From assembly GCA_021153265.1 (NCBI GenBank), contig JAGKTU010000066.1, positions 1-12,563 of the forward strand: 12,563 nt of DNA, read 5' to 3'. Numbering within the stretch: the stretch's first letter is position 1; every line of letters begins with the position of its first letter. Both the position numbers and the translations under genes were made by a program. The DNA is from Clostridia bacterium (lineage in GTDB: Bacteria > Bacillota > Clostridia > Oscillospirales > Oscillospiraceae). This document shows positions 1 to 5,631 of the stretch, piece by piece. The notes beneath the pieces are model-generated. The model was not told where the DNA came from, made no database searches, and was given only the letters and a program-made list of their open reading frames with translations.

Positions 1-30
1 GTCGAGAAGGCTAAGGCTGCTCTGAACTAA
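1..30 (+). CDS. C-terminal end of an unidentified gene (truncated by window edge)
   Basis: An open frame from base 1 reads V-E-K-A-K-A-A-L-N and stops at TAA 28-30, followed 13 nt later by a strong intrinsic terminator. The Lys/Ala-rich helical tail is too short to assign to a family. The terminator directly behind it is the main reason to treat this as a real gene end. Confidence 0.55.
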   Translation, partial: VEKAKAALN

Positions 31-43
31 GTTCAAAACGTAC

Positions 44-78
44 AAGACCCTGCTGAAATTTTCAGCAGGGTCTTTTTT
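44..78 (+). terminator. Intrinsic terminator of the gene ending at 30
   Basis: A perfect 14-bp stem (44-57 with 61-74) closes a 3-nt loop. The U-run 73-78 begins at the base of the stem. Because the A-rich side mirrors the U-run it could also work on the other strand, but no minus-strand gene arrives here. Confidence 0.9.
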
Positions 79-86
79 CTTGCTTG

Positions 87-115
87 TTGTACAATCCTTG
101 AGAATGTGGTAAGAT
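87..115 (+). promoter_or_regulatory. Probable sigma-A promoter of the DUF2156-GNAT operon
   Basis: TTGTAC (87-92), a 17-nt spacer and TAAGAT (110-115), with an extended -10 TG at 107-108. It sits just after the upstream terminator and about 20 nt before the start codon, so the 5' leader would be very short. The -35 is a weak match; the extended -10 may compensate. Confidence 0.55.
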
Positions 116-136
116 AGCCAAAAGGATGTGATAGAA

Positions 137-1048
137 ATGATTCATTTTCACCGTATGAGTCTGGAGGACAAGTCCTCCTATGATGCTTATCTGATGGAAA
201 CACCGCCCCGGGGATGTGAATACTCTTTTGCCAATCAGTTCCTCTGGGGTCGGCAGAGCATCGCCTATCTCCACGGCTGCGTGGCATTTTTCTCCCATTA
301 TTACGGCAGAACCGTCTATCCGCACCCCATCGGACAGGGGGATATCCGCGCTGTCATTGAGGAAATCATTGCCGATTCCCGGGAGCGGGGCATTCCCTGC
401 CGTATCACCGGCATGAACGAGCAGGAGCTGGAGCAGTTGGAAAGCTGGTTCCCCGGGCAATTTGAGATGGTTTGCGACCGAGATAGTTACGACTATATCT
501 ATGACATCGACGATCTGGCTGACCTCCGGGGCAAAAAATACCAGAAAAAGCGCAACCACGTCAACCGCTTCCGTTTAAGTCATCCCGACTGCCGGGTTCT
601 GCCTCTGGACGAAAATACCAAGGAAGCTGCCCAGAGCATGATCGAGAGTTGGTTCGCCACCCGCCATACCACCGACCCTCAGGGGGACTACCTGCTGGAG
701 AGTATCGCCGTCAGTAAGGCCTTCCGGAACTTGGAGGCCCTGGGCATGGAGGGCATCGTGCTGATGGAGGGCAGCCGGGTGCTGGCGGTGACCTTAGGCT
801 CCCGGATGGGCGCGGATACCTTTGATATCCACTTTGAGAAGGCACGGGAGGATGTGGATGGCGCCTATGCGGCGGTCAATTGTGAATTTGCCCGGTATCT
901 GCGGCTGAAATATCCCGAGGTTCGCTACCTGAACCGGGAGGATGACTTGGGGCTGGAGGGCCTGCGGAAGGCAAAGCTGTCTTACTTGCCGGTGCGGCTG
1001 GTGGAAAAGTGCCGTGCGGTGCTCCGGGAGGACATTTATGAGGATTGA
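137..1048 (+). CDS. DUF2156 / phosphatidylglycerol lysyltransferase C-terminal domain protein
   Basis: A 303-residue protein of the DUF2156 family, the soluble double-GNAT-fold catalytic domain that in MprF transfers aminoacyl groups from aminoacyl-tRNA to phosphatidylglycerol. The family signature is clear: R-G-K-K-Y-Q-K-K-R-N-H-V-N-R-F around residues 131-145, and near the C-terminus N-R-E-D-D-L-G-L-E-G-L-R-K-A-K. There are no membrane segments, so it lacks the MprF flippase part and is probably cytoplasmic; its acceptor is unknown. A GTG at 128 is in frame, but the ribosome site AAAGGATGTGAT (121-132) overlaps it and fits ATG 137 with normal spacing, so 137 is preferred. The stop overlaps the start of the next gene by 11 nt, implying translational coupling. 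Confidence 0.88.
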   Translation: MIHFHRMSLEDKSSYDAYLMETPPRGCEYSFANQFLWGRQSIAYLHGCVAFFSHYYGRTVYPHPIGQGDIRAVIEEIIADSRERGIPCRITGMNEQELEQLESWFPGQFEMVCDRDSYDYIYDIDDLADLRGKKYQKKRNHVNRFRLSHPDCRVLPLDENTKEAAQSMIESWFATRHTTDPQGDYLLESIAVSKAFRNLEALGMEGIVLMEGSRVLAVTLGSRMGADTFDIHFEKAREDVDGAYAAVNCEFARYLRLKYPEVRYLNREDDLGLEGLRKAKLSYLPVRLVEKCRAVLREDIYED

Positions 1049-1793
1049 CCACCCGGAAGGAAGCCAAATTCCGGCGCTCCGGGCGCTGTGGAAAGAAGCC
1101 TTCGGGGATTCGGATGCATATTTGGATCTGTTCTTTGACCGGGGCTATGATCCGGAAAAGGCGATGTGCGTAACCGATGGGGAAATGGTTGCCGCCGCAC
1201 TTTACTGGCTGGACATGGACTATTCCGGCGGCAAAATTGCCTATATTTACGCCGTTGCCACGGCGAAATCCCACCGGGGACAGGGGCTTTGCCGAAAACT
1301 GATGGATGCGACCCACCGCATTTTGCAGACCCAAGGCTATGTGGCAGCAGTTCTTGTGCCGCAAGATGCAGGACTTGCGCGGATGTATGCCGCCATGGGA
1401 TACCTTCCCGGCAGCGGCATCCGGGAACTGCACTGTGAAGCCGCACAGACGGCTGTGCCGCTGAAACCGGTAAGCAGTGACACCTATCACCGCCTGCGCA
1501 AAGAACTGCTGCCGCCCGAGGGAATTGCTCTTGGGCAGAAAGCGCAGGCCCTGTTGGCATCGCAGGCGGAATTCTACACAGGCGACGGCATCTGGCTGGC
1601 GGCAGTCCGGGAAGAAACAAAAGTCATCGGCTTGGAGCTGCTTGGGGATGAAACTGCCGCACCGGGCATCGTGGCTGCCCTTGGCTGCCGGGAGGGCGTG
1701 TTCCGAATGCCGGGAGACGATCCCTTTGCCATGTACATCCCTCTTGTGCAGAGCGTGGATGCTCCCGGCCATCTGGGATTTGCATTTGACTAG
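1038..1793 (+). CDS. GNAT family N-acetyltransferase
   Basis: A 251-residue acetyl-CoA-dependent N-acetyltransferase. The acetyl-CoA pyrophosphate-binding motif A is H-R-G-Q-G-L at residues 79-84, preceded by the beta-strand Y-I-Y-A-V-A (69-74). A typical GNAT ending A-R-M-Y-A-A-M-G-Y follows at 114-122. The C-terminal 120 residues form a second part seen in many clostridial GNATs with no assigned role, so the substrate cannot be named. ATG 1038 is chosen because GGGAGG at 1026-1031 sits 6 nt upstream. The frame is open further upstream to 942, but that lies inside the previous gene. It is the second gene of an operon and overlaps the DUF2156 gene by 11 nt. Confidence 0.85.
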   Translation: MRIDHPEGSQIPALRALWKEAFGDSDAYLDLFFDRGYDPEKAMCVTDGEMVAAALYWLDMDYSGGKIAYIYAVATAKSHRGQGLCRKLMDATHRILQTQGYVAAVLVPQDAGLARMYAAMGYLPGSGIRELHCEAAQTAVPLKPVSSDTYHRLRKELLPPEGIALGQKAQALLASQAEFYTGDGIWLAAVREETKVIGLELLGDETAAPGIVAALGCREGVFRMPGDDPFAMYIPLVQSVDAPGHLGFAFD

Positions 1794-1795
1794 AA

Positions 1796-1829
1796 AAAAG
1801 CACCGAAATCATTGGATTTCGGTGCTTTT
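1796..1829. terminator. Bidirectional terminator between GNAT and GH13 genes
   Basis: An 11-bp GC-rich stem (1800-1810 with 1815-1825) with a 4-nt loop, flanked by AAAA on the left and TTTT on the right. It serves the plus-strand GNAT gene (stop at 1793) and the convergent minus-strand GH13 gene (stop at 1832). Confidence 0.9.
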
Positions 1830-1831
1830 CA

Positions 1832-3442
1832 TCACTTTTTCAGATACATCCGGGCCTCGTAGGGGCGCAGGACGTTGCTATTTGCGTCGGGATAGCTGCT
1901 GACACACAGCTCGCCGGCCTCGGCGAAGAGATCGGCAGGCACGTTCAGCTCGCCTTCGCCAAAGTTTGCGATGACGGTGAGGGTCTCCTTGCCGTTGCTG
2001 CGGCGGTAGGCGAAGAATTCCTCCCACTCGGGCCAGATGGGGGTATATTCGCCGTCGAAGAATACATCGGCGGACTTACGCAGGGCGATGAGCTTGCGGT
2101 AGCAGTTCAGAACGGAGTCCTCGCGATCAAGCTGCTCTTCTGCGTTGATGGTGACATAGTTGGGGTTGACCTTCAGCCAAGGCTCACCGGTGGTGAAGCC
2201 GGCATTTTCGCCATCGTTCCACTGCATGGGGGTACGGGCGTTGTCACGGCCCTTGGCGTGGATGGATTCCATGATGGACTCCATGGTGTAGCCTTTGGCC
2301 AGCCGCTCGGCAGCCATGTTACGGATCTCGATGTCCCGATATTCCTCCAGTTCGTAGGGGGCGTTGGTCATACCCAGCTCCTGACCCTGGAAAATATAGG
2401 GCGTACCCTGCAGGCCGAAGAGGAAGATGCCCAGCATCTTGGCGGACTGCTCACGATACTGCTTGTCGTTGCCCCAGCGGGACACGATCCGGGGAACGTC
2501 GTGGTTTTCCCAGAACAGGCTGTTCCAGCCCTTGCCGTGGAGTTCGCGCTGCCACTTGGCGATGACTTCCTTCAGCTTCACCTTGGGCAGGGGAGCCAGA
2601 TTCCACTTCTCCCAGCCCACCTGATCCAGCACGATATGCTCAAACTGGAACACCATGGACAGCTCGCTGCCGTCGGGATTGCTCCAGAGCTTAGCCCGGT
2701 CGGGATTTGCGCTCCAGCACTCGCCCACGGCCACCAGATCGGTGCCCTGCAGGACGGACTTGCTCATCTCCCGGATATAGGGATGGAGCATGCTTCCCTC
2801 GGCGGTGACCTTGTTGTCCGGCTCTTTGGCAATGGAGTCGATGACATCCAGACGGAAGCCGCCGGCGCCCTCCTTGGCCCACCAGTTCATCATATCGTAG
2901 AGCGCCTGCCGGACTTCGGGGTTGTCCCAGTTCAGGTCGGGCTGCTTGACGCTGTACTGATGGAAGTAAAACTGGCCGCACTCTTCGCACCACTGCCATG
3001 CGGAACCTCCGAAGCAGGAGAGCATGTCATTGGGCGGGCAGTCGGGGGTGCTGTCACGCCAGACGTACCAGTCATGCTTGGGGTTATCCCGGCTCTGCTT
3101 GGCCTCCAGGAACCAGGGATGCTCGTCGGAGGTGTGATTGAGAACCATGTCCACCAGAATCTTGATGCCGCGCTTACCTGCCTCGGCGAACAGGCGGCGC
3201 ATATCCTCCAGAGAGCCGAACATGGGCTCGATGTCCTGATAGTCGGAGATATCGTAGCCGTTGTCGTCCTGGGGGGACTTGAACACCGGGGAGAGCCAGA
3301 TGGCGTCCACGCCCAGATGCTGAATGTAGTCGAGTTTGGAGATGAGGCCGGGAATATCACCGATGCCGTCACCGTCGGAATCGCAGTAACTGCGGGGGTA
3401 GACCTGATAAATGACGGCGTTCTGCCACCACTTTGCGTTCAT
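1832..3442 (-). CDS. GH13 alpha-glucosidase, oligo-1,6-glucosidase / dextran-glucosidase type
   Basis: A 536-residue cytoplasmic GH13 enzyme (no signal peptide) that should release glucose from isomaltose-like or dextran-derived oligosaccharides. Visible landmarks are the calcium-binding loop D-S-D-G-D-G-I-G-D (21-29), region I D-M-V-L-N-H (98-103), Q-P-D-L-N-W (167-172), nucleophile D199 in G-F-R-L-D-V, acid/base E241 in V-G-E-C-W, and stabiliser D315 in E-N-H-D. The valine after the nucleophile (V200) is the residue associated with alpha-1,6 rather than alpha-1,4 specificity in oligo-1,6-glucosidases. A further ATG at 3463 is in frame, but GGAGG lies between the two and 9 nt before ATG 3442, so the shorter start is chosen. 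It is a single-gene unit with its own promoter. Trehalose-6-phosphate hydrolase is a less likely alternative. Confidence 0.93.
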   Translation of the reverse strand: MNAKWWQNAVIYQVYPRSYCDSDGDGIGDIPGLISKLDYIQHLGVDAIWLSPVFKSPQDDNGYDISDYQDIEPMFGSLEDMRRLFAEAGKRGIKILVDMVLNHTSDEHPWFLEAKQSRDNPKHDWYVWRDSTPDCPPNDMLSCFGGSAWQWCEECGQFYFHQYSVKQPDLNWDNPEVRQALYDMMNWWAKEGAGGFRLDVIDSIAKEPDNKVTAEGSMLHPYIREMSKSVLQGTDLVAVGECWSANPDRAKLWSNPDGSELSMVFQFEHIVLDQVGWEKWNLAPLPKVKLKEVIAKWQRELHGKGWNSLFWENHDVPRIVSRWGNDKQYREQSAKMLGIFLFGLQGTPYIFQGQELGMTNAPYELEEYRDIEIRNMAAERLAKGYTMESIMESIHAKGRDNARTPMQWNDGENAGFTTGEPWLKVNPNYVTINAEEQLDREDSVLNCYRKLIALRKSADVFFDGEYTPIWPEWEEFFAYRRSNGKETLTVIANFGEGELNVPADLFAEAGELCVSSYPDANSNVLRPYEARMYLKK

Positions 3443-3478
3443 GTCCAATTTCCTCCGTTTCATGTATTATCGATGGTT

Positions 3479-3507
3479 ATCATACCTGCAAGCCGGGGGA
3501 ATGTCAA
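3479..3507 (-). promoter_or_regulatory. Strong sigma-A promoter of the GH13 gene
   Basis: Read on the minus strand: TTGACA (3502-3507), 17-nt spacer, TATGAT (3479-3484). This is close to consensus and lies 36 nt before the chosen start codon. Confidence 0.85.
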
Positions 3508-3518
3508 TAGGATTTGGG

Positions 3519-3548
3519 CAGAATGTGCAAAAAGTTCACAACATTCTG
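3519..3548. promoter_or_regulatory. 8-bp inverted repeat upstream of the GH13 promoter (possible operator)
   Basis: CAGAATGT (3519-3526) and its exact reverse complement ACATTCTG (3541-3548) are separated by 14 nt, so the half-site centres are 22 nt apart, about two helical turns. It lies 11 nt upstream of the -35 box, where a dimeric activator or an upstream operator would bind. The regulator is unknown. Confidence 0.35.
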
Positions 3549-3574
3549 GACAATGTGACAAATGCTTCCGGGGT

Positions 3575-3609
3575 GCAAAAATCGCCCGTGCCAAAGTTGG
3601 CACGGGCGA
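3575..3609 (-). terminator. Intrinsic terminator of the degV gene
   Basis: A 12-bp stem (3582-3593 with 3598-3609) with a 4-nt loop, followed on the minus strand by a U-rich run (3577-3581). It lies 10 nt past the DegV stop codon. Confidence 0.85.
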
Positions 3610-3619
3610 AAGCAGGTGA

Positions 3620-4480
3620 TTATTCGTCGGGGTAGTTTTCCTTATTGAAGCCGCCCTCGATACCGATCATCAGACCGCCGGCTTCGGCGTAGAAGCTGCA
3701 CAGCGCGGTGGTGGACTCGATGATGAAACGGCAGCCGGGGAACTTCTCCAGCACAGCAGCCTTCAGATCTTCGGCCTGCTGCTGACCGAAGCAATGGGCG
3801 ATGCGGATCAGCGCGCCGTCGTACAGACCACGCTCCTCCATCATGCTCACCAGAGTCTGCATAGCCTTCTTGTGACCACGGGGCTTGTGAACGGGGGTGA
3901 TAAAGCCGCCCTTGGCGTCGCCCACCACGCGCATACCCAGAACGCCGGCGATCTTAGCCACGGCGGGGTTCACGCGGCCATTCCGGGCCAGATTGGTCAG
4001 AGATTCCAGACAGAAGAGGATGTGGGTGTGCTTGTGGTACTCCAGAGCCTTTTCCCGGATGGTGTCGAAGTCCAGACCTTCGTTGATCAGCTCCTTGAGC
4101 TTTTCTGCCAACATGATCTGCTGGGGACCGGCGGTCAGGGTATCAAACACGAAGATCTTTCCGTCGGGATGGGTTTCCTGATACAGCTCGGCGGCCTGAC
4201 AGGCGGAGTTGTAGCTGCCGGAGAGATTCTTGGAGATGGTCAGAACAAAGATCGCCTCAGCATCGCCGAAAGCATCCAGCCAGTCCTGCACATTGGGGCA
4301 GGAGGAGCCGGATTTGCCTTTGTGGTTTTTCAGAGTTTCTACCATGTCCTGAAGGTCCAGTTCCGGGGTGTCGATGAACTCCCGGTCGCCGGCATTGATC
4401 TTCATGGGTACGGTGGCATAGCTGCAGCCCTCCATGGTGAAAACATTGGAGGAGGAATCGGAAACGATCAAAATATTCAT
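3620..4480 (-). CDS. DegV family (FakB-like) fatty-acid-binding protein
   Basis: A 286-residue protein of the DegV family. Members bind one fatty acid and, as FakB, present it to the kinase FakA for phosphorylation and phospholipid synthesis. Family marks are the N-terminal V-S-D-S-S-S-N (6-12), the lipid-pocket segment T-I-S-K-N-L-S-G-S-Y (81-90), and the L-E-S-L-T-N-L-A-R-N-G-R-V block near 158-170 followed by G-V-L-G-M-R. Length is normal for the family. ATG 4480 is preceded by AAGGAG at 5-nt spacing. No fakA is present nearby, so any partner kinase is encoded elsewhere. It is a single-gene unit with its own promoter and terminator. Fatty-acid specificity cannot be read from the sequence. 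Confidence 0.92.
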   Translation of the reverse strand: MNILIVSDSSSNVFTMEGCSYATVPMKINAGDREFIDTPELDLQDMVETLKNHKGKSGSSCPNVQDWLDAFGDAEAIFVLTISKNLSGSYNSACQAAELYQETHPDGKIFVFDTLTAGPQQIMLAEKLKELINEGLDFDTIREKALEYHKHTHILFCLESLTNLARNGRVNPAVAKIAGVLGMRVVGDAKGGFITPVHKPRGHKKAMQTLVSMMEERGLYDGALIRIAHCFGQQQAEDLKAAVLEKFPGCRFIIESTTALCSFYAEAGGLMIGIEGGFNKENYPDE

Positions 4481-4531
4481 ACTTTCTCCTTAATGGGTGG
4501 AATGGATAACTTTTTTCGATGGATTATCTAC

Positions 4532-4560
4532 ATTTTACCTTTTTCGCCGGATTTCGTCAA
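4532..4560 (-). promoter_or_regulatory. Sigma-A promoter of the degV gene
   Basis: On the minus strand: TTGACG (4555-4560), 17-nt spacer, TAAAAT (4532-4537), about 50 nt upstream of the start codon. Confidence 0.8.
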
Positions 4561-4570
4561 GGCGATGGGA

Positions 4571-4590
4571 GAAAAGTAGAGGACTCTACT
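4571..4590 (-). terminator. Candidate weak terminator of the deformylase gene, or palindromic operator
   Basis: AGTAGAG (4575-4581) and CTCTACT (4584-4590) form a 16-bp palindrome with a 2-nt centre. On the minus strand it folds as a 6-bp stem with a GUCC loop followed by UUUU, 68 nt past the deformylase stop. It also lies 14 nt upstream of the degV -35, so a protein-binding site is an alternative reading. A second small hairpin (ACTGCC/GGCAGT, 4622-4636) lies between. Confidence 0.4.
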
Positions 4591-4657
4591 GGCGGTAGAA
4601 ATGCCAAAATAGGGAAATTTTACTGCCCTTGGCAGTGGAATTGGACAGTTTTCTCGG

Positions 4658-5071
4658 TCAGATCAGGATTCCGTGGATATGGTCGATCTCGTGCTGGATG
4701 ATCTGGGCGGAAAAGCCTTCAAAGGTTTTGATTCTGGTCTGGAAACGCTCGGTCTGGAAGCGGACCTTGATCTTGCGGAAACGCCGGGTCTTCCGGGGGC
4801 CGCCCAGCAGGGACAGGCACCCTTCTTCTGTTTCGTATTCCCCTTCTGCTTTCAGAATTTCGGGGTTCAGCATGGTCATGCAGTTGCTCCCGTCGAAAAA
4901 GACGATAATGGCTTTGCAGATGCCGATCATATTGGCCGCCATGCCCACACAGCTTTCCCGATGATGAAGCAGGGTGTCTTTCAAGTCGATCGCGGCAGGC
5001 AGATCCTCCGGTGTTGCCGGAGTGGACTTCCGGGCAAGAAGGAAAGGATCGTGGATCAGTTCACACACCAT
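4658..5071 (-). CDS. def: Peptide deformylase family protein, short divergent form
   Basis: A 137-residue protein of the peptide deformylase family, which removes the formyl group from nascent N-terminal methionine. Metal ligands are intact: C85 in E-G-C-L-S (83-87), and H127 and H131 in Q-H-E-I-D-H (126-131), with catalytic E128. Motif I, normally G-x-G-L-A-A-P-Q, is here C-V-G-M-A-A-N-M (41-48), so the transition-state glutamine is replaced by methionine. The protein ends soon after motif III, without a long C-terminal helix. It may be a second, specialised deformylase rather than the main one. A TTG start at 5086 is open, but GGGAGG 7 nt before ATG 5071 fixes the shorter start. The promoter and a leader hairpin lie in the repeated element upstream. 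Confidence 0.82.
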   Translation of the reverse strand: MVCELIHDPFLLARKSTPATPEDLPAAIDLKDTLLHHRESCVGMAANMIGICKAIIVFFDGSNCMTMLNPEILKAEGEYETEEGCLSLLGGPRKTRRFRKIKVRFQTERFQTRIKTFEGFSAQIIQHEIDHIHGILI

Positions 5072-5084
5072 ATATATGCCTCCC

Positions 5085-5115
5085 AATAAAAAATGGGCCG
5101 TCTTTTTGACCGCCC
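5085..5115 (-). promoter_or_regulatory. 5'-terminal leader hairpin plus U-run before the deformylase gene
   Basis: On the minus strand GGGC-G-GUC (5115-5108... complement arm 5112-5115 and 5108-5110) pairs with GAC-G-GCCC (5102-5095): seven pairs with one G-G mismatch and a five-A loop. It is followed by AUUUUUUAUU running to the ribosome site. The hairpin begins only about 4 nt after the expected transcription start. It resembles a terminator but is too close to +1 to be a usual attenuator; an mRNA-stabilising 5' cap structure is the alternative. The same layout precedes the HAD gene. Confidence 0.55.
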
Positions 5116-5125
5116 CAACAAAATC

Positions 5126-5155
5126 AGCATATCACAGAAAAGCCATGTCTGTCAA
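5126..5155 (-). promoter_or_regulatory. Sigma-A promoter of the deformylase gene
   Basis: On the minus strand: TTGACA (5150-5155), 18-nt spacer, TATGCT (5126-5131). The -35 lies in the 13-nt block GTCAATGAAAAAT that recurs exactly at the HAD promoter. The spacer contains TCACAGAAAAGCC, which recurs in the interior of the neighbouring transcript (5368-5380). Confidence 0.8.
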
Positions 5156-5230
5156 TGAAAAATTGGGCGAAAAGGGGATTTTCTGCGTTTTGAATGAGGA
5201 CGGAAGTGGAATTTTATGGATTATTCCGCC

Positions 5231-5259
5231 TTGAAAAAGGGAAGATCCCATGCTAACAT
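5231..5259 (+). promoter_or_regulatory. Plus-strand promoter of element copy A
   Basis: TTGAAA (5231-5236), 17-nt spacer, TAACAT (5254-5259). It is at the same place and spacing as the promoter of copy B, 40 nt before the conserved ribosome site (38 in B). The expected start near 5266 would put the ribosome site at the very 5' end of the RNA. Confidence 0.6.
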
Positions 5260-5283
5260 ATAGACAAGAAAGAGGTGATACCG

Positions 5284-5295
5284 ATGTACAGGTAA
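5284..5295 (+). CDS. Three-codon ORF M-Y-R-stop with strong ribosome site (copy A)
   Basis: ATG TAC AGG TAA, preceded by AGAGGTGAT (5271-5279) at 4-nt spacing. That site is nearly the full complement of the 16S rRNA 3' end. The site, ORF and four following bases are the same in copy B apart from one base before the ATG. A ribosome-loading or stalling role, or decay of a longer gene, are both possible. Confidence 0.4.
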   Translation: MYR

Positions 5296-5324
5296 AACTT
5301 CTGACAAAGGCTTTTCAAAATCCT

Positions 5325-5417
5325 ATGTTTTTATGTTTTGAATATCTTCCTCCCCATTCATTTTTTGTCACAGAAAAGCCGATGTCACAAACTGTAGAAA
5401 GCGAGGTTAACCAATGA
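5325..5417 (+). CDS. Possible 30-residue ORF ending in E-V-N-Q (copy A)
   Basis: ATG 5325 opens a 30-residue frame rich in Phe, Pro and Cys that runs into the conserved right block and ends V-E-S-E-V-N-Q. Copy B has a different N-terminal part but reads I-E-R-E-V-N-Q in the same frame, because the DNA block is shared. There is no good ribosome site before the ATG, so translation is doubtful. The stop overlaps the start of the next micro-ORF. Confidence 0.25.
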   Translation: MFLCFEYLPPHSFFVTEKPMSQTVESEVNQ

Positions 5418-5446
5418 TGTTAGATACCAAGAGTGAACAGAAATGA
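5414..5446 (+). CDS. Ten-residue micro-ORF in the conserved right block (copy A)
   Basis: ATGATG to TGA encodes M-M-L-D-T-K-S-E-Q-K, with GCGAGG seven nt upstream as ribosome site. Copy B encodes the same peptide with Ile for Thr. The stop codon lies inside the 5' arm of the terminator stem, so a ribosome finishing here would melt or block the hairpin. Confidence 0.35.
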   Translation: MMLDTKSEQK

Positions 5447-5489
5447 CCCTTGACTGGAGCGGTAAATCAGTCAAGGGTCATTTCTTTTT
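5440..5489 (+). terminator. Conserved 17-bp terminator stem of copy A
   Basis: The arms 5440-5456 and 5468-5484 pair perfectly over 17 bp around an 11-nt loop, followed by UUUUUC (5485-5490). The innermost pair is G-C here and A-U in copy B, a compensatory change. On the minus strand it could also help stop transcripts of the MBL gene, which has no other clear terminator. Confidence 0.8.
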
Positions 5490-5607
5490 CGCCTGACAGC
5501 GGATCTTTCGGCGCAACTCGGCACAGCCAAGCCTTGAAATACACAAAGTATTCCTGCGGCTTCACTGCTTGATTTGCACCAAAATCTCTCGCTGTCCGAT
5601 TAAAAAG
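5470..5607 (-). pseudogene. Unassigned stretch with a minus-strand reading frame and a hairpin; possible gene or repeat remnant
   Basis: This stretch between element A and the MBL gene has no intact gene. A 46-codon stop-to-stop frame reads minus-strand toward the terminator stem, with a protein-like middle (P-Q-E-Y-F-V-Y-F-K-A-W-L-C) but no ATG and no ribosome site. Other minus frames are also partly open. A hairpin is visible at 5529-5562 (AAGCC/GGCTT outside, AATAC/GTATT inside). Base composition is closer to the coding regions than to element A. It may be a dispersed repeat or a decayed gene end; I cannot name it. Confidence 0.25.
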
Positions 5608-5631
5608 TCATTTTCTCTGCTTGCCTTGGCG

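Larger units (their letters stand above)
5095..5490 (+). repeat. Two-copy divergent-promoter / micro-ORF element, copy A
   Basis: This fills most of the gene-poor stretch 5072-5631. In order it holds the leader hairpin and minus promoter of the deformylase, a plus promoter (5231-5259), the AAGAGGTGATACC ribosome site with an M-Y-R-stop ORF, a 95-nt interior (5300-5394), a 61-bp block (5395-5455) and a terminator (to 5489). The left block 5270-5299 matches copy B at 29 of 30 positions, and the right block at 59 of 61. The interior contains GGCTTTTC (5309-5316) and its exact reverse complement (5373-5380), which would fold it into one domain. The predicted plus transcript is about 220 nt. No transposase or known RNA family is recognised. 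Confidence 0.75.

Noticed and set aside
876..1772. Minus-strand frame of 298 codons across the DUF2156 and GNAT genes
   Set aside because: Overlaps two recognisable coupled genes on the plus strand and resembles no family.
2258..3619. Long plus-strand frame of 453 codons opposite the GH13 gene
   Set aside because: It is antisense to a gene with all GH13 catalytic motifs, has no ribosome site, and reads as a Gly/Val/His/Leu-rich shadow of a GC-rich coding strand.
3794..4579. Plus-strand frame of 261 codons opposite degV
   Set aside because: Antisense to a full-length DegV protein with its own promoter, ribosome site and terminator.
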